This document shows, one piece after another, positions 36,273 to 44,879 of a DNA stretch of 64,000 nt (position 1 is the stretch's first letter; the number at the start of each line of letters is the position of its first letter). Position numbers and translations under genes: made by a program. The stretch is from positions 75,768-139,767 of the forward strand of contig CBDETI010000019.1 of assembly GCA_965242775.1 (NCBI GenBank). Reading direction: 5' to 3'. Under the pieces are notes generated by a model that saw only the letters and a list, made by a program, of their open reading frames with translations, had not been told where the DNA came from and did no database searches. Origin of the DNA: JAWPMT01 sp965242775 (lineage in GTDB: Bacteria > Bacteroidota > Bacteroidia > Cytophagales > Cyclobacteriaceae).

Positions 36273-37175
36273 TTAAAAATATCCTTCTTTCTTTCTATCT
36301 TCCATGGCGGTTTCTGACCGCTTATCATCTTCCCGGTTTCCACGTTCCGTCTGCCTGGCCGAGGCGACTTCATCTACGATTTTCTCCAGGGTATCGGCAT
36401 CTGATTCGATTCCTCCGGTGATGGTTATGTCACCGAGTGTTCTAAAACGTACTCTTACCTTTTCCGCTTGTTCTCCCTCCTCAATCTGTATAAACTCCGA
36501 GACAGGTAACCAGGTATTATTGCGACGGATGACCTCCCGGTCGTGGGCGAAATAAAGTGATGGAATAGCAATATTCTCCAGAAGTATATATTGCCAGACA
36601 TCCATTTCCGTCCAATTACTTAGTGGAAACACACGGAAATGTTCTCCTTGATGATGTTTGCCATTGAAAATATTCCACAGTTCGGGGCGCTGGTTTTTAG
36701 GATCCCACTGACCAAATTCATCCCGATGTGAGAAAAAACGTTCTTTGGCTCGTGCCTTCTCTTCGTCTCGTCTGGCACCGCCTATACAAGCATCGAATTG
36801 ATTGCCTTCGATGGTCTCAAGAAGGGTCACCGTTTGGATCGCATTTCTGTTGGCGTTTTTGCCCTTCTCTTCGGCGGCAGTCCCATCATCGATTGATTTT
36901 TGGACCGACCCAACAACTAATTTTGCATCCAGTTCTTTCACCAGATTATCGCGAAAATTAATTGTCTCGGGAAAATTATGCCCCGTGTCTATGTGTACTA
37001 AAGGAAATGGGATTTTGGCTGGATGAAAAGCCTTCCTGGCCAAATGAGTCACTACAATTGAATCTTTTCCTCCTGAAAATAGAATAGCCGGGTTTTGAAA
37101 CTGGGCAAATACCTCCCGAAGGACATAAATGGATTCTGACTCTAGCTCCCTGAGATGTGTTAAGCTATAACTCAC
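36273..37175 (-). CDS. cysD: Sulfate adenylyltransferase, small catalytic subunit
   Basis: A 300-residue PP-loop protein with SGGKDS at residues 34-39, HIDTGHNFPET near 62 and GARRDEEKARAKER near 134, all typical of CysD. It makes adenosine 5'-phosphosulfate (APS) from ATP and sulfate with CysN. The start overlaps the end of cysC by 11 bases. No PAPS reductase (cysH) or sulfite reductase gene occurs in the cluster, so the output is more likely used for sulfation than for cysteine synthesis. Confidence 0.95.
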   Translation of the reverse strand: MSYSLTHLRELESESIYVLREVFAQFQNPAILFSGGKDSIVVTHLARKAFHPAKIPFPLVHIDTGHNFPETINFRDNLVKELDAKLVVGSVQKSIDDGTAAEEKGKNANRNAIQTVTLLETIEGNQFDACIGGARRDEEKARAKERFFSHRDEFGQWDPKNQRPELWNIFNGKHHQGEHFRVFPLSNWTEMDVWQYILLENIAIPSLYFAHDREVIRRNNTWLPVSEFIQIEEGEQAEKVRVRFRTLGDITITGGIESDADTLEKIVDEVASARQTERGNREDDKRSETAMEDRKKEGYF

Positions 37176-37773
37176 TTTCTTTCAATCTTATTCTTGGTAC
37201 AATCACTTCTTTTAATTCTTGCAAACACATTTCCAGGCTGTTGTTTGCTGTATTAACGATTACATCGGGATCAACAGGGGTTTCGAAGGGTGAACTGATT
37301 CCGGTAAAATCTTTGATCAAGCCGGCACGCGCTTTGGCATAAAGCCCCTTCACATCACGTTCCTCGCACACCTCCAACGGGCACTCCACAAAGATCTCAA
37401 TAAAATTATCGGGTCCTACCAAAGTTTTTGCCATGGCTCTATCTTCTCTCAAGGGTGAAATAAAAGCTGATAAAACCACCAATCCTGCATCCACGAAGAG
37501 GTTTGAAACCTCCGAGATTCGGCGGATATTTTCCTGGCGTCCTTCTAACGAAAAATCAAGGTCTTTATTGAGACCCGACCGGATATTGTCGCCATCTAAT
37601 AAATAGGTCTTTACCCCTTTTTGAAAAAGGTATGACTCCAAGGCATTGGCCAAGGTCGATTTCCCTGATCCGGAAAGGCCAGTGAACCACAGCAGCTTTG
37701 GTGCATGACTATACTGTGCTTTCCTATCAGCGGAAGTTACAGTATGCTTATGGGGGACAATATTCTCGCTCAA
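37165..37773 (-). CDS. cysC: Adenylylsulfate (APS) kinase
   Basis: A 202-residue P-loop kinase with Walker A GLSGSGKST at residues 32-40, the LLDGDNIRSGLNKDL segment near 58 and FVECPLEVCEERDVKGLYAKA near 128. These are characteristic of CysC. It phosphorylates APS to PAPS, the sulfuryl donor of the sulfotransferases encoded downstream. It is the first of the cysC-D-N-Q set and starts 12 bases after wbpA ends. Confidence 0.95.
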   Translation of the reverse strand: MSENIVPHKHTVTSADRKAQYSHAPKLLWFTGLSGSGKSTLANALESYLFQKGVKTYLLDGDNIRSGLNKDLDFSLEGRQENIRRISEVSNLFVDAGLVVLSAFISPLREDRAMAKTLVGPDNFIEIFVECPLEVCEERDVKGLYAKARAGLIKDFTGISSPFETPVDPDVIVNTANNSLEMCLQELKEVIVPRIRLKESEL

Positions 37774-37785
37774 TGTTAGACTGTC

Positions 37786-39039
37786 TTAAAGGCGCGAATT
37801 TACGGTTTCCTGTGGAAGGATGCCTTTGATATCATATATGATCACATTTTCCTTCCTGATTGATTCCCATGGAAGACCGAGAAACTCAGTATGTGCCACC
37901 GCGACAATAACTGCTAAGTAGTCCGTGACGTTGAAATCCTCTAAAAGTTCGATCCCGTATTCTGCTGCAACCTCTTCGCTATCGGCAACAGTATCGTGGA
38001 CATCTACTTGCAGTCCATATTCTCCCAATTCCTTAACGATATCAATCACTCGAGTATTTCGTACATCCGGGCAGTTTTCTTTGAAGGTAAAACCAAGTAC
38101 AAGTACTTTCGAGCCCTCCGGGTAGCTACCGCGTTTGAGAATCTGTTTGATGGTTTCCTTGGCCACATAGGCACCCATGCCGTCATTGATCTGACGACCG
38201 GCAAGTATAATTTGCGGATGGTATCCGAGCTCTTCAGCCTTGTAGGTCAGGTAATATGGATCGACGCCTATGCAGTGTCCTCCTACCAGTCCGGGTTTGA
38301 ATGGCAGAAAATTCCATTTTGTTCCTGCGGCCTCCAACACGTCCAGGGTATCCAGGTCCATCTTGTTGAAGATCATAGAAAGCTCATTCACGAAGGCAAT
38401 ATTGATATCTCGCTGCGAATTTTCGATCACTTTGGCAGCTTCTGCAACTTTTATGCTTTTTGCTTTGAAGGTTCCCGCTTCAATAAAAGATTTATAGAAG
38501 TCATCTATCTTCTCCGCTGCCTCGGGTGTACTTCCGCTAGTGATTTTTCTAATGTTAACCAATCGGTGCACCTTATCACCCGGATTGATTCTTTCCGGTG
38601 AGTATCCACAGAAAAAATCCGAATTGTACATTAAGCCCGATCGCTCAAGAATGGGCACGCAGATTTCCTCCGTACAACCCGGAAAAACTGTTGATTCATA
38701 GACGACTATGTCTCCCTGTTTGATGACTGTTGAGAGCGTCTCAGATGCCTTAATGATGGGTGTTAGATCTGGTTTTTTCGCTTTATCAACTGGAGTGGGT
38801 ACTGTAACAATGTACAGGTTACAATCCCGCAAGTCCTCAATTTCAGTAGAATAAGTCAGCTGATTTGACAGTTTGAGGTCCTCTGGTTCGACCTCCTTCG
38901 TTGAGTCAATGCCGTTACGTAGCTGGCTAACTCTGCTCTCATTGATATCAAAACCTATTGTTGGAAATTTCTTACCACTTTCCACGGCTAAGGGCAATCC
39001 TACGTAACCCAATCCTATTATTCCTACTCTATGTGCCAT
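37786..39039 (-). CDS. wbpA: UDP-N-acetyl-D-glucosamine 6-dehydrogenase (WbpA/TviB type)
   Basis: A 417-residue nucleotide-sugar dehydrogenase with the NAD motif GLGYVGLP at residues 9-16, VTVPTPVD near 78, STVFPGCTEE near 116 and the catalytic C256 in GGHCIGVDPYYLTYKAEELGY. That last context is typical of the WbpA/TviB/WbpO branch, which acts on N-acetylhexosamines, and not of UDP-glucose dehydrogenase. It would make UDP-GlcNAcA, the input of the wbpB-wbpE-wbpD trio about 23 kb downstream. It shares one base with the xylose synthase gene upstream. Confidence 0.87.
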   Translation of the reverse strand: MAHRVGIIGLGYVGLPLAVESGKKFPTIGFDINESRVSQLRNGIDSTKEVEPEDLKLSNQLTYSTEIEDLRDCNLYIVTVPTPVDKAKKPDLTPIIKASETLSTVIKQGDIVVYESTVFPGCTEEICVPILERSGLMYNSDFFCGYSPERINPGDKVHRLVNIRKITSGSTPEAAEKIDDFYKSFIEAGTFKAKSIKVAEAAKVIENSQRDINIAFVNELSMIFNKMDLDTLDVLEAAGTKWNFLPFKPGLVGGHCIGVDPYYLTYKAEELGYHPQIILAGRQINDGMGAYVAKETIKQILKRGSYPEGSKVLVLGFTFKENCPDVRNTRVIDIVKELGEYGLQVDVHDTVADSEEVAAEYGIELLEDFNVTDYLAVIVAVAHTEFLGLPWESIRKENVIIYDIKGILPQETVNSRL

Positions 39040-39989
39040 CAGTTTTTTGTAGACTCACGTATTTTTCCTTTAAAATATTCCAGGGTCGGCTCAAGACCTT
39101 CAGCTCTGGAGAACTTGGGTTCCCAATCAAGCACCTCTTTGGCCTTTGAGATATCAGGTTTTCTTTGTTTGGGGTCGTCCTTAGGTAGTGGCTTGAAAAT
39201 GATTTGCGACTTGCTTCCGGTCAATCTCAGTATTTCCTCACCAAACTCTTTAATGGTAATTTCTTGGGGATTCCCGATATTGACTGGATCAGGACAATCG
39301 CTCAGCAAAAGGCGATAAATACCTTCTACCAGATCGTCGACATAAGTAAAGGACCTGGTCTGGCTGCCATCGCCAAAAGCAGTCAAATCTTCACCCCGAA
39401 GTGCCTGAGAAATGAACGCGGGGAGTACTCTCCCATCATCTAGCCGCATTCTGGGCCCAAAAGTATTGAAGATCCGTACGATTCGGGTTTCAAGTCCATG
39501 GTAGGTATGATAGGCCATTGTAAGTGCTTCCTGAAAGCGCTTTGCTTCATCATATACTCCGCGTGGCCCAACAGGATTCACGTTGCCCCAATAACCCTCA
39601 GGCTGTGGATGTACAAGTGGATCGCCATAAACTTCAGAGGTGGAGGCTACGAGAATGCGGCTACCTTTTGCCCGGGCCAGACCCAAACAATTGAGTGTCC
39701 CCAAAGAGCCAACCTTCATGGTCTGTATTGGCATTTGTAGGTAGTCAATAGGACTTGCAGGAGAGGCGAAGTGAAGTATATAGTCCAACTGACCGGAGAT
39801 ATGCACAAAATTTGACACATCGTGGTGATGAAACTCAAAAGTATCCTTAGCCAATAGATGCTCTATATTCGCCAGATCACCTGTGATCAGGTTATCCATC
39901 GCAATCACGTAGCATCCTTCAGCCAGAAACCGATCACACAGATGAGAGCCAAGGAAACCTGCTCCGCCAGTTATAAGGACTTTTTTCAT
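39039..39989 (-). CDS. UDP-glucuronate decarboxylase (UDP-xylose synthase)
   Basis: A 316-residue SDR with GGAGFLGSH at residues 8-16, STSEVYGDP near 117, the Y146xxxK150 pair and GPRGVYDEAKRFQEAL. The last segment is characteristic of UDP-xylose synthases. It decarboxylates UDP-glucuronate to UDP-xylose. Its substrate would come from the UDP-glucose dehydrogenase encoded immediately upstream, whose reading frame is broken in this sequence. It overlaps that gene by 4 bases. Confidence 0.9.
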   Translation of the reverse strand: MKKVLITGGAGFLGSHLCDRFLAEGCYVIAMDNLITGDLANIEHLLAKDTFEFHHHDVSNFVHISGQLDYILHFASPASPIDYLQMPIQTMKVGSLGTLNCLGLARAKGSRILVASTSEVYGDPLVHPQPEGYWGNVNPVGPRGVYDEAKRFQEALTMAYHTYHGLETRIVRIFNTFGPRMRLDDGRVLPAFISQALRGEDLTAFGDGSQTRSFTYVDDLVEGIYRLLLSDCPDPVNIGNPQEITIKEFGEEILRLTGSKSQIIFKPLPKDDPKQRKPDISKAKEVLDWEPKFSRAEGLEPTLEYFKGKIRESTKN

Positions 39990-41310
39990 GCCTTGATAGC
40001 CTTTCTTCCTATCGAAATGTAATCAAAGCCTTCCGTGGCAATGTCTTCAAGATCGTACAAGTTACGTCCATCAAAAATCACCTTGTTGGCCAGAGCCGCA
40101 GAAAGCTTTCCAAACTCCGGAGTTCGGAATATGGGCCATTCGGTCATGATCATTAGGGCATCAGCACCTTTGGCTGCGTCGTATTCGTCGACACCATAAT
40201 ACACCTCATCACCCAGTACCTGCTTAACATTCGGCATGGCCTCCGGATCGTAAGCCCGGACGATAGCGCCACGAGCCAAGAGCGCTTTTATATTTTCCAA
40301 GGAGGGAGCTTCCCCGAATATCATCGGTATAGGGTTTAAAAGACAATCCCCAAATTGCAATTGTTTTACCCTCCAGACTACCATTGAAAATAATCCTCGA
40401 GGGGTTCCAGAAGTCTTGACTTTTGCTGGTGATTTAACCTCCATCACCGAGTTGAGTATTTTAAAATCGTACGAGACCTCCGAGGAAGACTTGGCCAGCG
40501 CCTGCACGTCCTTAGGAAAACAACTTCCTCCGTAGCCGATCCCAGCAAAAAGGAACCGCTTCCCTATTCGGGCATCGGTACCCACTCCTTTTCGGACCAT
40601 GTCAACATCCGCTCCAAGCAGTTCGCATAGATTCGCTATCTCATTCATGAAGGTAATCTTCGTCGCGAGAAAGGAGTTGGCCGCATATTTTGTGAGCTCC
40701 GCAGACCTAACATCCATGAAAATAATTGGGTTGCCCTGTCGAACAAATGGTTCATAAAGCTTATGCATGATCTCCTGAGCTCTTTCCGATTCAGCACCAA
40801 TAACCACCCCTATCCGGTTTCATGAAGTCATCCACAGCCACTCCTTCACGAAGAAATTCCGGATTGGAGACCACATCAAAATCCCACCTTCGCATTAGCG
40901 GCAATAGCTGCAGTCACCTTTTCAGCGGTGCCCACGGGAACCGTACTTTTATCAACCACCAACCACATAGTCCTCGATAATCTTCCCAAGATCATCAGCT
41001 ACCTTTAGTACATATTGAAGATCAGCGGAGCCATCCTCTCCCGGAGTGTCGTCGGAAGCGCCAAAAAAATGATTTTCGCATCCTTAATCCCTTTCCTTTA
41101 AATTGGTCGTAAAGTCACAGGCGACCTTGTCTTATATTTCGTTCAAAAAGTGGTTCCAATCCAGGCTCATAAATAGTGACCTTCCCACCTTGTAATTTTT
41201 GAACTTTTTTCTCATCTATGTCTACACAGGTTACGTGGTTTCCAGTCTCAGCAAAACAGGTTCCTGTAACTAAACGCAACATAGCCAGTGCCAACTACAG
41301 CTATTTTCAT
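39986..41310 (-). pseudogene. ugd: UDP-glucose 6-dehydrogenase, frame disrupted by multiple single-base indels
   Basis: Reading the minus strand from the ATG at 41,310 gives a clear Ugd only if the frame is changed repeatedly. Segments in different frames include KIAVVGTGY, ETGNHVTCVDIDEKK, IYEPGLEPLFERNIRQGR, STVPVGTAEKV and VSNPEFLREGVAVDDFMKP. I count about nine extra single bases and one missing base, between roughly 41,276 and 40,312. Removing the net eight extra bases leaves 1,317 bases, a multiple of three, coding 438 residues, the usual Ugd length. The last part (40,807-39,986), including the catalytic GYGGSCFPKD, reads as one long frame. Even there, residues around 120-150 are garbled because three insertions cancel out. 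No damaging substitution is obvious, so sequencing error is the likely cause. If real, the gene is dead. Confidence 0.85.
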
Positions 41311-41313
41311 TTT

Positions 41314-41858
41314 TTAGAAATTATATTCTGCGTTTATAAAATGCGGATTTTTTTTATCCTTCTCTGAGATCAAGGGCTGCTGCCCCTGCCATTCAATATT
41401 TAGTTTAGGATCATTGTAGGCTAAGCCCCGTTCATGGTCGGGGGCATAAAAGTTATCAACAGCGTAATAGAAAATGGTATCTTCCTCCAACACCTCATAA
41501 CCATGGGCAAATCCCCTTGGCACAAACAAATTTCGTCCTACCTTATTCAATAGAATCTCGAACTTTCTGCCGAATGTTGGAGAAGACTGTCGCAAATCTA
41601 CTACAACATCCAGAACACTCCCGGAGATCACGCCCACCAATTTGGCTTGCGCATGCGGATTCAGTTGATAATGTAACCCTCGAAGAACACCCTCCTGTGA
41701 TTTGGCAAAATTAATCTGTTTAGCCTCGAAAGAACTCCCCGTGAGATCCTGAAACTTTTTCTGATTGAAACTCTCCAGAAAAAAAGCCTCTTTCATCACC
41801 GTGGACGATATTTTCGACCACAAAGCAATCCTTAAGGGGGTGTTTCCTTTATTTCCAT
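41314..41858 (-). CDS. rfbC: dTDP-4-dehydrorhamnose 3,5-epimerase, with two probable frameshifts near the start
   Basis: The C-terminal 150 or so residues are a normal RmlC: VLRGLHYQ, the LVGVISGSVLDVVVDLR block and FVPRGFAHGYEVLEED. The true start is probably the ATG at 41,858, which overlaps the rmlA stop by 10 bases and begins MEIKETPLKDCFVVE. To reach the conserved DERGFFLESFNQ, two single-base insertions must be removed, a C in the run at 41,836-41,840 and a T in the run at 41,779-41,785 (complement of the plus strand). Corrected, the gene has 543 bases and 180 residues, a normal RmlC length. The apparent upstream start at 41,892 is an artefact of the shifted frame. Confidence 0.85.
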
Positions 41859-42718
41859 TGCGTGAGATTTTTAAGGTATTCCCCATATCCACTTTTTTGC
41901 AAAGGTGCAGCCAGTTTCAGCAATTGCTCTTTGTCGATAAATCCCATGTTGTACGCGACTTCCTCAATGCAGCCAATTTTTAACGATTGCCTTTCTTCAA
42001 TTGCATGTACAAAATTACTGGCGTCGAGCAATGACTCGATTGTACCTGTATCCAACCAGGCAGTGCCTCTATCCAACACTTGCACCTGAAGTTTTTGTTG
42101 GTGCAAGTATGCCAGGTTCACATCAGTTATTTCTAATTCCCCTCTTGCACTGGGCTGTATTGATTTCGCTATGGAAACCACTTGATTGCTGTAGAAGTAA
42201 AGACCAGGCACCGCATAATTTGACTTGGGGCTCTTTGGTTTCTCTTCAATGGAGATGGCCTTCATATCCTCATCGAATTCAACGACACCATAGCGGTGCG
42301 GATCATTGACATGATAGGCAAAAATATAGGCCCCCGAAGGGTCATTACACGCTTGCAATTTGCGGGAGAGGCCTGAGGCGTAAAAAATATTGTCACCCAG
42401 TATCAGGGCCACTTTGTCTTGCCCGATAAACGATTCGCCTATGAGGAAAGCTTGCGCAAGTCCTTCTGGCTTTTCCTGAACGGCATAGGAAAATGAGCAT
42501 CCGAATTGAATACCATCACCAAGCAACTCTTGAAAAACCGGCAAATCCCGAGGTGTCGAAATAATCAGAATTTCTCGGATCCCCGCTAACATTAAGGTGG
42601 AGAGCGGATAATATATCATTGGCTTGTCATAGACAGGCAGTATCTGCTTGCTAGTAGCCATGGTCAATGGGTGAAGCCTGGTTCCCGAGCCTCCGGCAAG
42701 TATTATTCCTTTCATCAC
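41849..42718 (-). CDS. rfbA: Glucose-1-phosphate thymidylyltransferase
   Basis: A 289-residue nucleotidyltransferase with GGSGTRLHPLT at about residues 9-19, KQILPVYDKPMIYYPLSTLM at 24-43 and LGDNIFYA near 107. These are diagnostic of RmlA. It makes dTDP-glucose from glucose-1-phosphate and dTTP. It overlaps rmlB by 4 bases and rmlC by 10. RmlA, RmlB and RmlC are all here, but no RmlD reductase is in the window. Confidence 0.95.
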   Translation of the reverse strand: MMKGIILAGGSGTRLHPLTMATSKQILPVYDKPMIYYPLSTLMLAGIREILIISTPRDLPVFQELLGDGIQFGCSFSYAVQEKPEGLAQAFLIGESFIGQDKVALILGDNIFYASGLSRKLQACNDPSGAYIFAYHVNDPHRYGVVEFDEDMKAISIEEKPKSPKSNYAVPGLYFYSNQVVSIAKSIQPSARGELEITDVNLAYLHQQKLQVQVLDRGTAWLDTGTIESLLDASNFVHAIEERQSLKIGCIEEVAYNMGFIDKEQLLKLAAPLQKSGYGEYLKNLTQWK

Positions 42719-43767
42719 TTGTTTGAGTATTGCGCCGAGTAATAATTTTGATATTCACCTGAGGTTACATGTTGTAACCATGCATCATTGCTGAGATACC
42801 ACTGAATTGTCTTTTCAATACCTTCTTCAAATTGCAAGGAGGGCTTCCACCCAAGTTCTTCGTTGATCTTGGTGGCGTCAATGGCATACCTCAGGTCGTG
42901 CCCCGCCCTATCTTTTACGAAGGTGATGAGCCTTTCGGAATGGCCACTGGGATTGCCAAGATGCTTGTCCATATACTGGCATATGGTACGAACAATATCA
43001 ATATTTTTCCATTCGTTGAATCCACCAATGTTATAGGTGCTACCAACTGCGCCTTTATGCAGCAAAAGGTCAATAGCAGCGGCATGATCTTCAACATACA
43101 GCCAGTCCCTGATATTCTCCCCTTTACCGTAAACCGGCAAAGGTCGGTCATTACGAATGTTGTTAATGATCAAAGGAATGAGCTTCTCGGGGAATTGATT
43201 GGGTCCGTAGTTATTAGAGCAGTTAGAAATCAGGACCGGGATTTTGTACGTATTGGCATATGCCCTAACGAAGTGGTCGGAGGAGGCTTTTGACGCGGAA
43301 TAGGGCGATTGTGGATCATAAGCCGTATCCTCCGTGAAATAGCCGGTTTCACCCAGTGAACCATATACCTCGTCGGTCGAAATGTGATAGAAAAGATGCT
43401 CACCATCCTTGTCGGATCCCCAAGCGCTGCGTGCTGCTTCCAGCAGGTTCATGGTCCCAATTACATTAGTTTTTACAAATGCCAGCGGATCACTGATGGA
43501 CCGGTCCACATGCGACTCGGCGGCAAGATGTACTACTTTGTCGGGATTATGATCAGCGAACGCTTTCTTGACATCATCGGAAGCGTTTATATCACCATGA
43601 AAAAAATGATAGTTCGGCAGGTGCTCTATGTCCTTTAGGTTCTCAAGATTGCCCGCATAGGTCAGTGCATCGAAGTTAACAATTTGATACGAAGGATATT
43701 GCGTGACTAAACGTCGGACCACATGCGATCCTATAAACCCCGCTCCACCTGTAACCAGAATAGTCAT
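42715..43767 (-). CDS. rfbB: dTDP-glucose 4,6-dehydratase
   Basis: A 350-residue extended SDR with GGAGFIGSH at residues 7-15, HVDRSI near 86, STDEVYG at 130-136 and Y156SASK160. The set is typical of RmlB, the first committed step towards dTDP-4-keto-6-deoxy sugars. It overlaps both the UDP-glucuronate epimerase upstream and rmlA downstream by 4 bases. Confidence 0.95.
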   Translation of the reverse strand: MTILVTGGAGFIGSHVVRRLVTQYPSYQIVNFDALTYAGNLENLKDIEHLPNYHFFHGDINASDDVKKAFADHNPDKVVHLAAESHVDRSISDPLAFVKTNVIGTMNLLEAARSAWGSDKDGEHLFYHISTDEVYGSLGETGYFTEDTAYDPQSPYSASKASSDHFVRAYANTYKIPVLISNCSNNYGPNQFPEKLIPLIINNIRNDRPLPVYGKGENIRDWLYVEDHAAAIDLLLHKGAVGSTYNIGGFNEWKNIDIVRTICQYMDKHLGNPSGHSERLITFVKDRAGHDLRYAIDATKINEELGWKPSLQFEEGIEKTIQWYLSNDAWLQHVTSGEYQNYYSAQYSNK

Positions 43768-44783
43768 AATTTAAAGTAGTCTCTGTACCATTTCACAAAA
43801 TTTTCGATGCCGGTTTGAAGGGAAGTACCTGGTGAGTAGCCTGTAATCTCTGTTAAGTTACTCACGTCAGCATAGGTTGATGGCACATCGCCCATCTGCA
43901 TTGGTAGGAAATTTTTCTGAGCCACCTTACCTGTGGCTTCCTCGATGAGCTCAATAAATCGGAGTAAAGAAGAGGGACTATTACTGCCAATATTGCATAT
44001 GCGGAATGGAGCAAAGCTCGAGGACGGGTCCGGGTCGTCGCTATTCCAGGAAACATTAGGTTTTGCCGGTATTTTCAGGACTCTGAAAATCCCTTCCACA
44101 ATGTCATCAATATAGGTGAAATCCCGACTCATTTCTCCGTTGTTGAAGACATCAATCGGCTGATCATTTAAAATCGCCTTTGTGAATAGGAATAACGCCA
44201 TATCCGGGCGTCCCCATGGGCCATAAACCGTAAAAAACCTCAACCCCGTAACCGGCAACGAAAAGTTGGAGGCATAAGAGTGAGCCAATAACTCATTGGC
44301 TTTTTTAGTGGCTGCATATAAGGATATGGGATGGTCCACATTGTGCTTTACCGAAAAAGGTTGCTGGGTGTTGGCCCCGTAAACGGAACTTGATGAGGCA
44401 AATACGAGGTGCTCGATTTTATGATGCCGGCACTGCTCAAGGATGTTGGTAAAACCAACGAGATTGGCACTAATATAGGCATGTGGATTTTCAAGAGAAT
44501 ACCTGACACCTGCCTGGGCCGCCAGATTGACCACATAGTCTATCCGATCATTTTGGAAGACCTTGGCAATACCCGCATTATCGGCTATGTCAATTTGGAA
44601 GAATTTAAACCCCTCCAGTGACTCAAGCTGACTCAGACGGTCCTTTTTCAACTGAACATCGTAATAGTCATTGAGGTTGTCGATCCCCACCACCTTGTGG
44701 CCCGTTGCCAACAGTTTTTGGCTTAAGTGGAACCCAATAAATCCTGCTGCTCCTGTTACAAGTACTACCTTTTCTCCGTCCAT
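43764..44783 (-). CDS. UDP-glucuronate 4-epimerase family protein
   Basis: A 339-residue SDR with GAAGFIG at residues 11-17, NLNDYYD at 36-42, SSSSVYG near 131 and Y156AATK160. The NLNDYYD and AAQAGVRYSLENP segments mark the LspL/CapI group, which interconverts UDP-glucuronate and UDP-galacturonate. It is the first gene of the long minus-strand locus. A predicted promoter lies 30-60 bases upstream in the divergent gap before ccmB. Confidence 0.88.
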   Translation of the reverse strand: MDGEKVVLVTGAAGFIGFHLSQKLLATGHKVVGIDNLNDYYDVQLKKDRLSQLESLEGFKFFQIDIADNAGIAKVFQNDRIDYVVNLAAQAGVRYSLENPHAYISANLVGFTNILEQCRHHKIEHLVFASSSSVYGANTQQPFSVKHNVDHPISLYAATKKANELLAHSYASNFSLPVTGLRFFTVYGPWGRPDMALFLFTKAILNDQPIDVFNNGEMSRDFTYIDDIVEGIFRVLKIPAKPNVSWNSDDPDPSSSFAPFRICNIGSNSPSSLLRFIELIEEATGKVAQKNFLPMQMGDVPSTYADVSNLTEITGYSPGTSLQTGIENFVKWYRDYFKL

Positions 44784-44812
44784 TAAAAATTTCGTTGCTT
44801 CATTTGCAGGCG

Positions 44813-44843
44813 CAAAAGTAAAATTCTATTTCCGGAAAATCAG
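44813..44843 (-). promoter_or_regulatory. Predicted promoter of the minus-strand polysaccharide locus
   Basis: On the minus strand, TACTTTTG (44,820-44,813) is a perfect match to the Bacteroidetes -7 element TAnnTTTG. It lies about 30 bases before the start codon at 44,783. A CTG about 20 bases further upstream is a weak stand-in for the -33 TTG. The 96-base gap (44,784-44,879) separates the long polysaccharide locus from the divergent ccm operon, so it must hold start signals for both. I could not identify a convincing ccmB promoter. Confidence 0.4.
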
Positions 44844-44879
44844 ATATTTAGCATATTTCGGACCACTAATAAATCAAAA

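Noticed and set aside
39986..40807. A shorter, intact Ugd-like protein of 273 residues starting at a GTG
   Set aside because: It lacks the NAD-binding half and contains about 30 garbled residues where three insertions cancel; it is a fragment of the disrupted ugd.
41858..41892. rmlC starting at 41,892
   Set aside because: The first 30 or so residues in that frame do not resemble RmlC; the true start at 41,858 becomes visible after removing two insertions.
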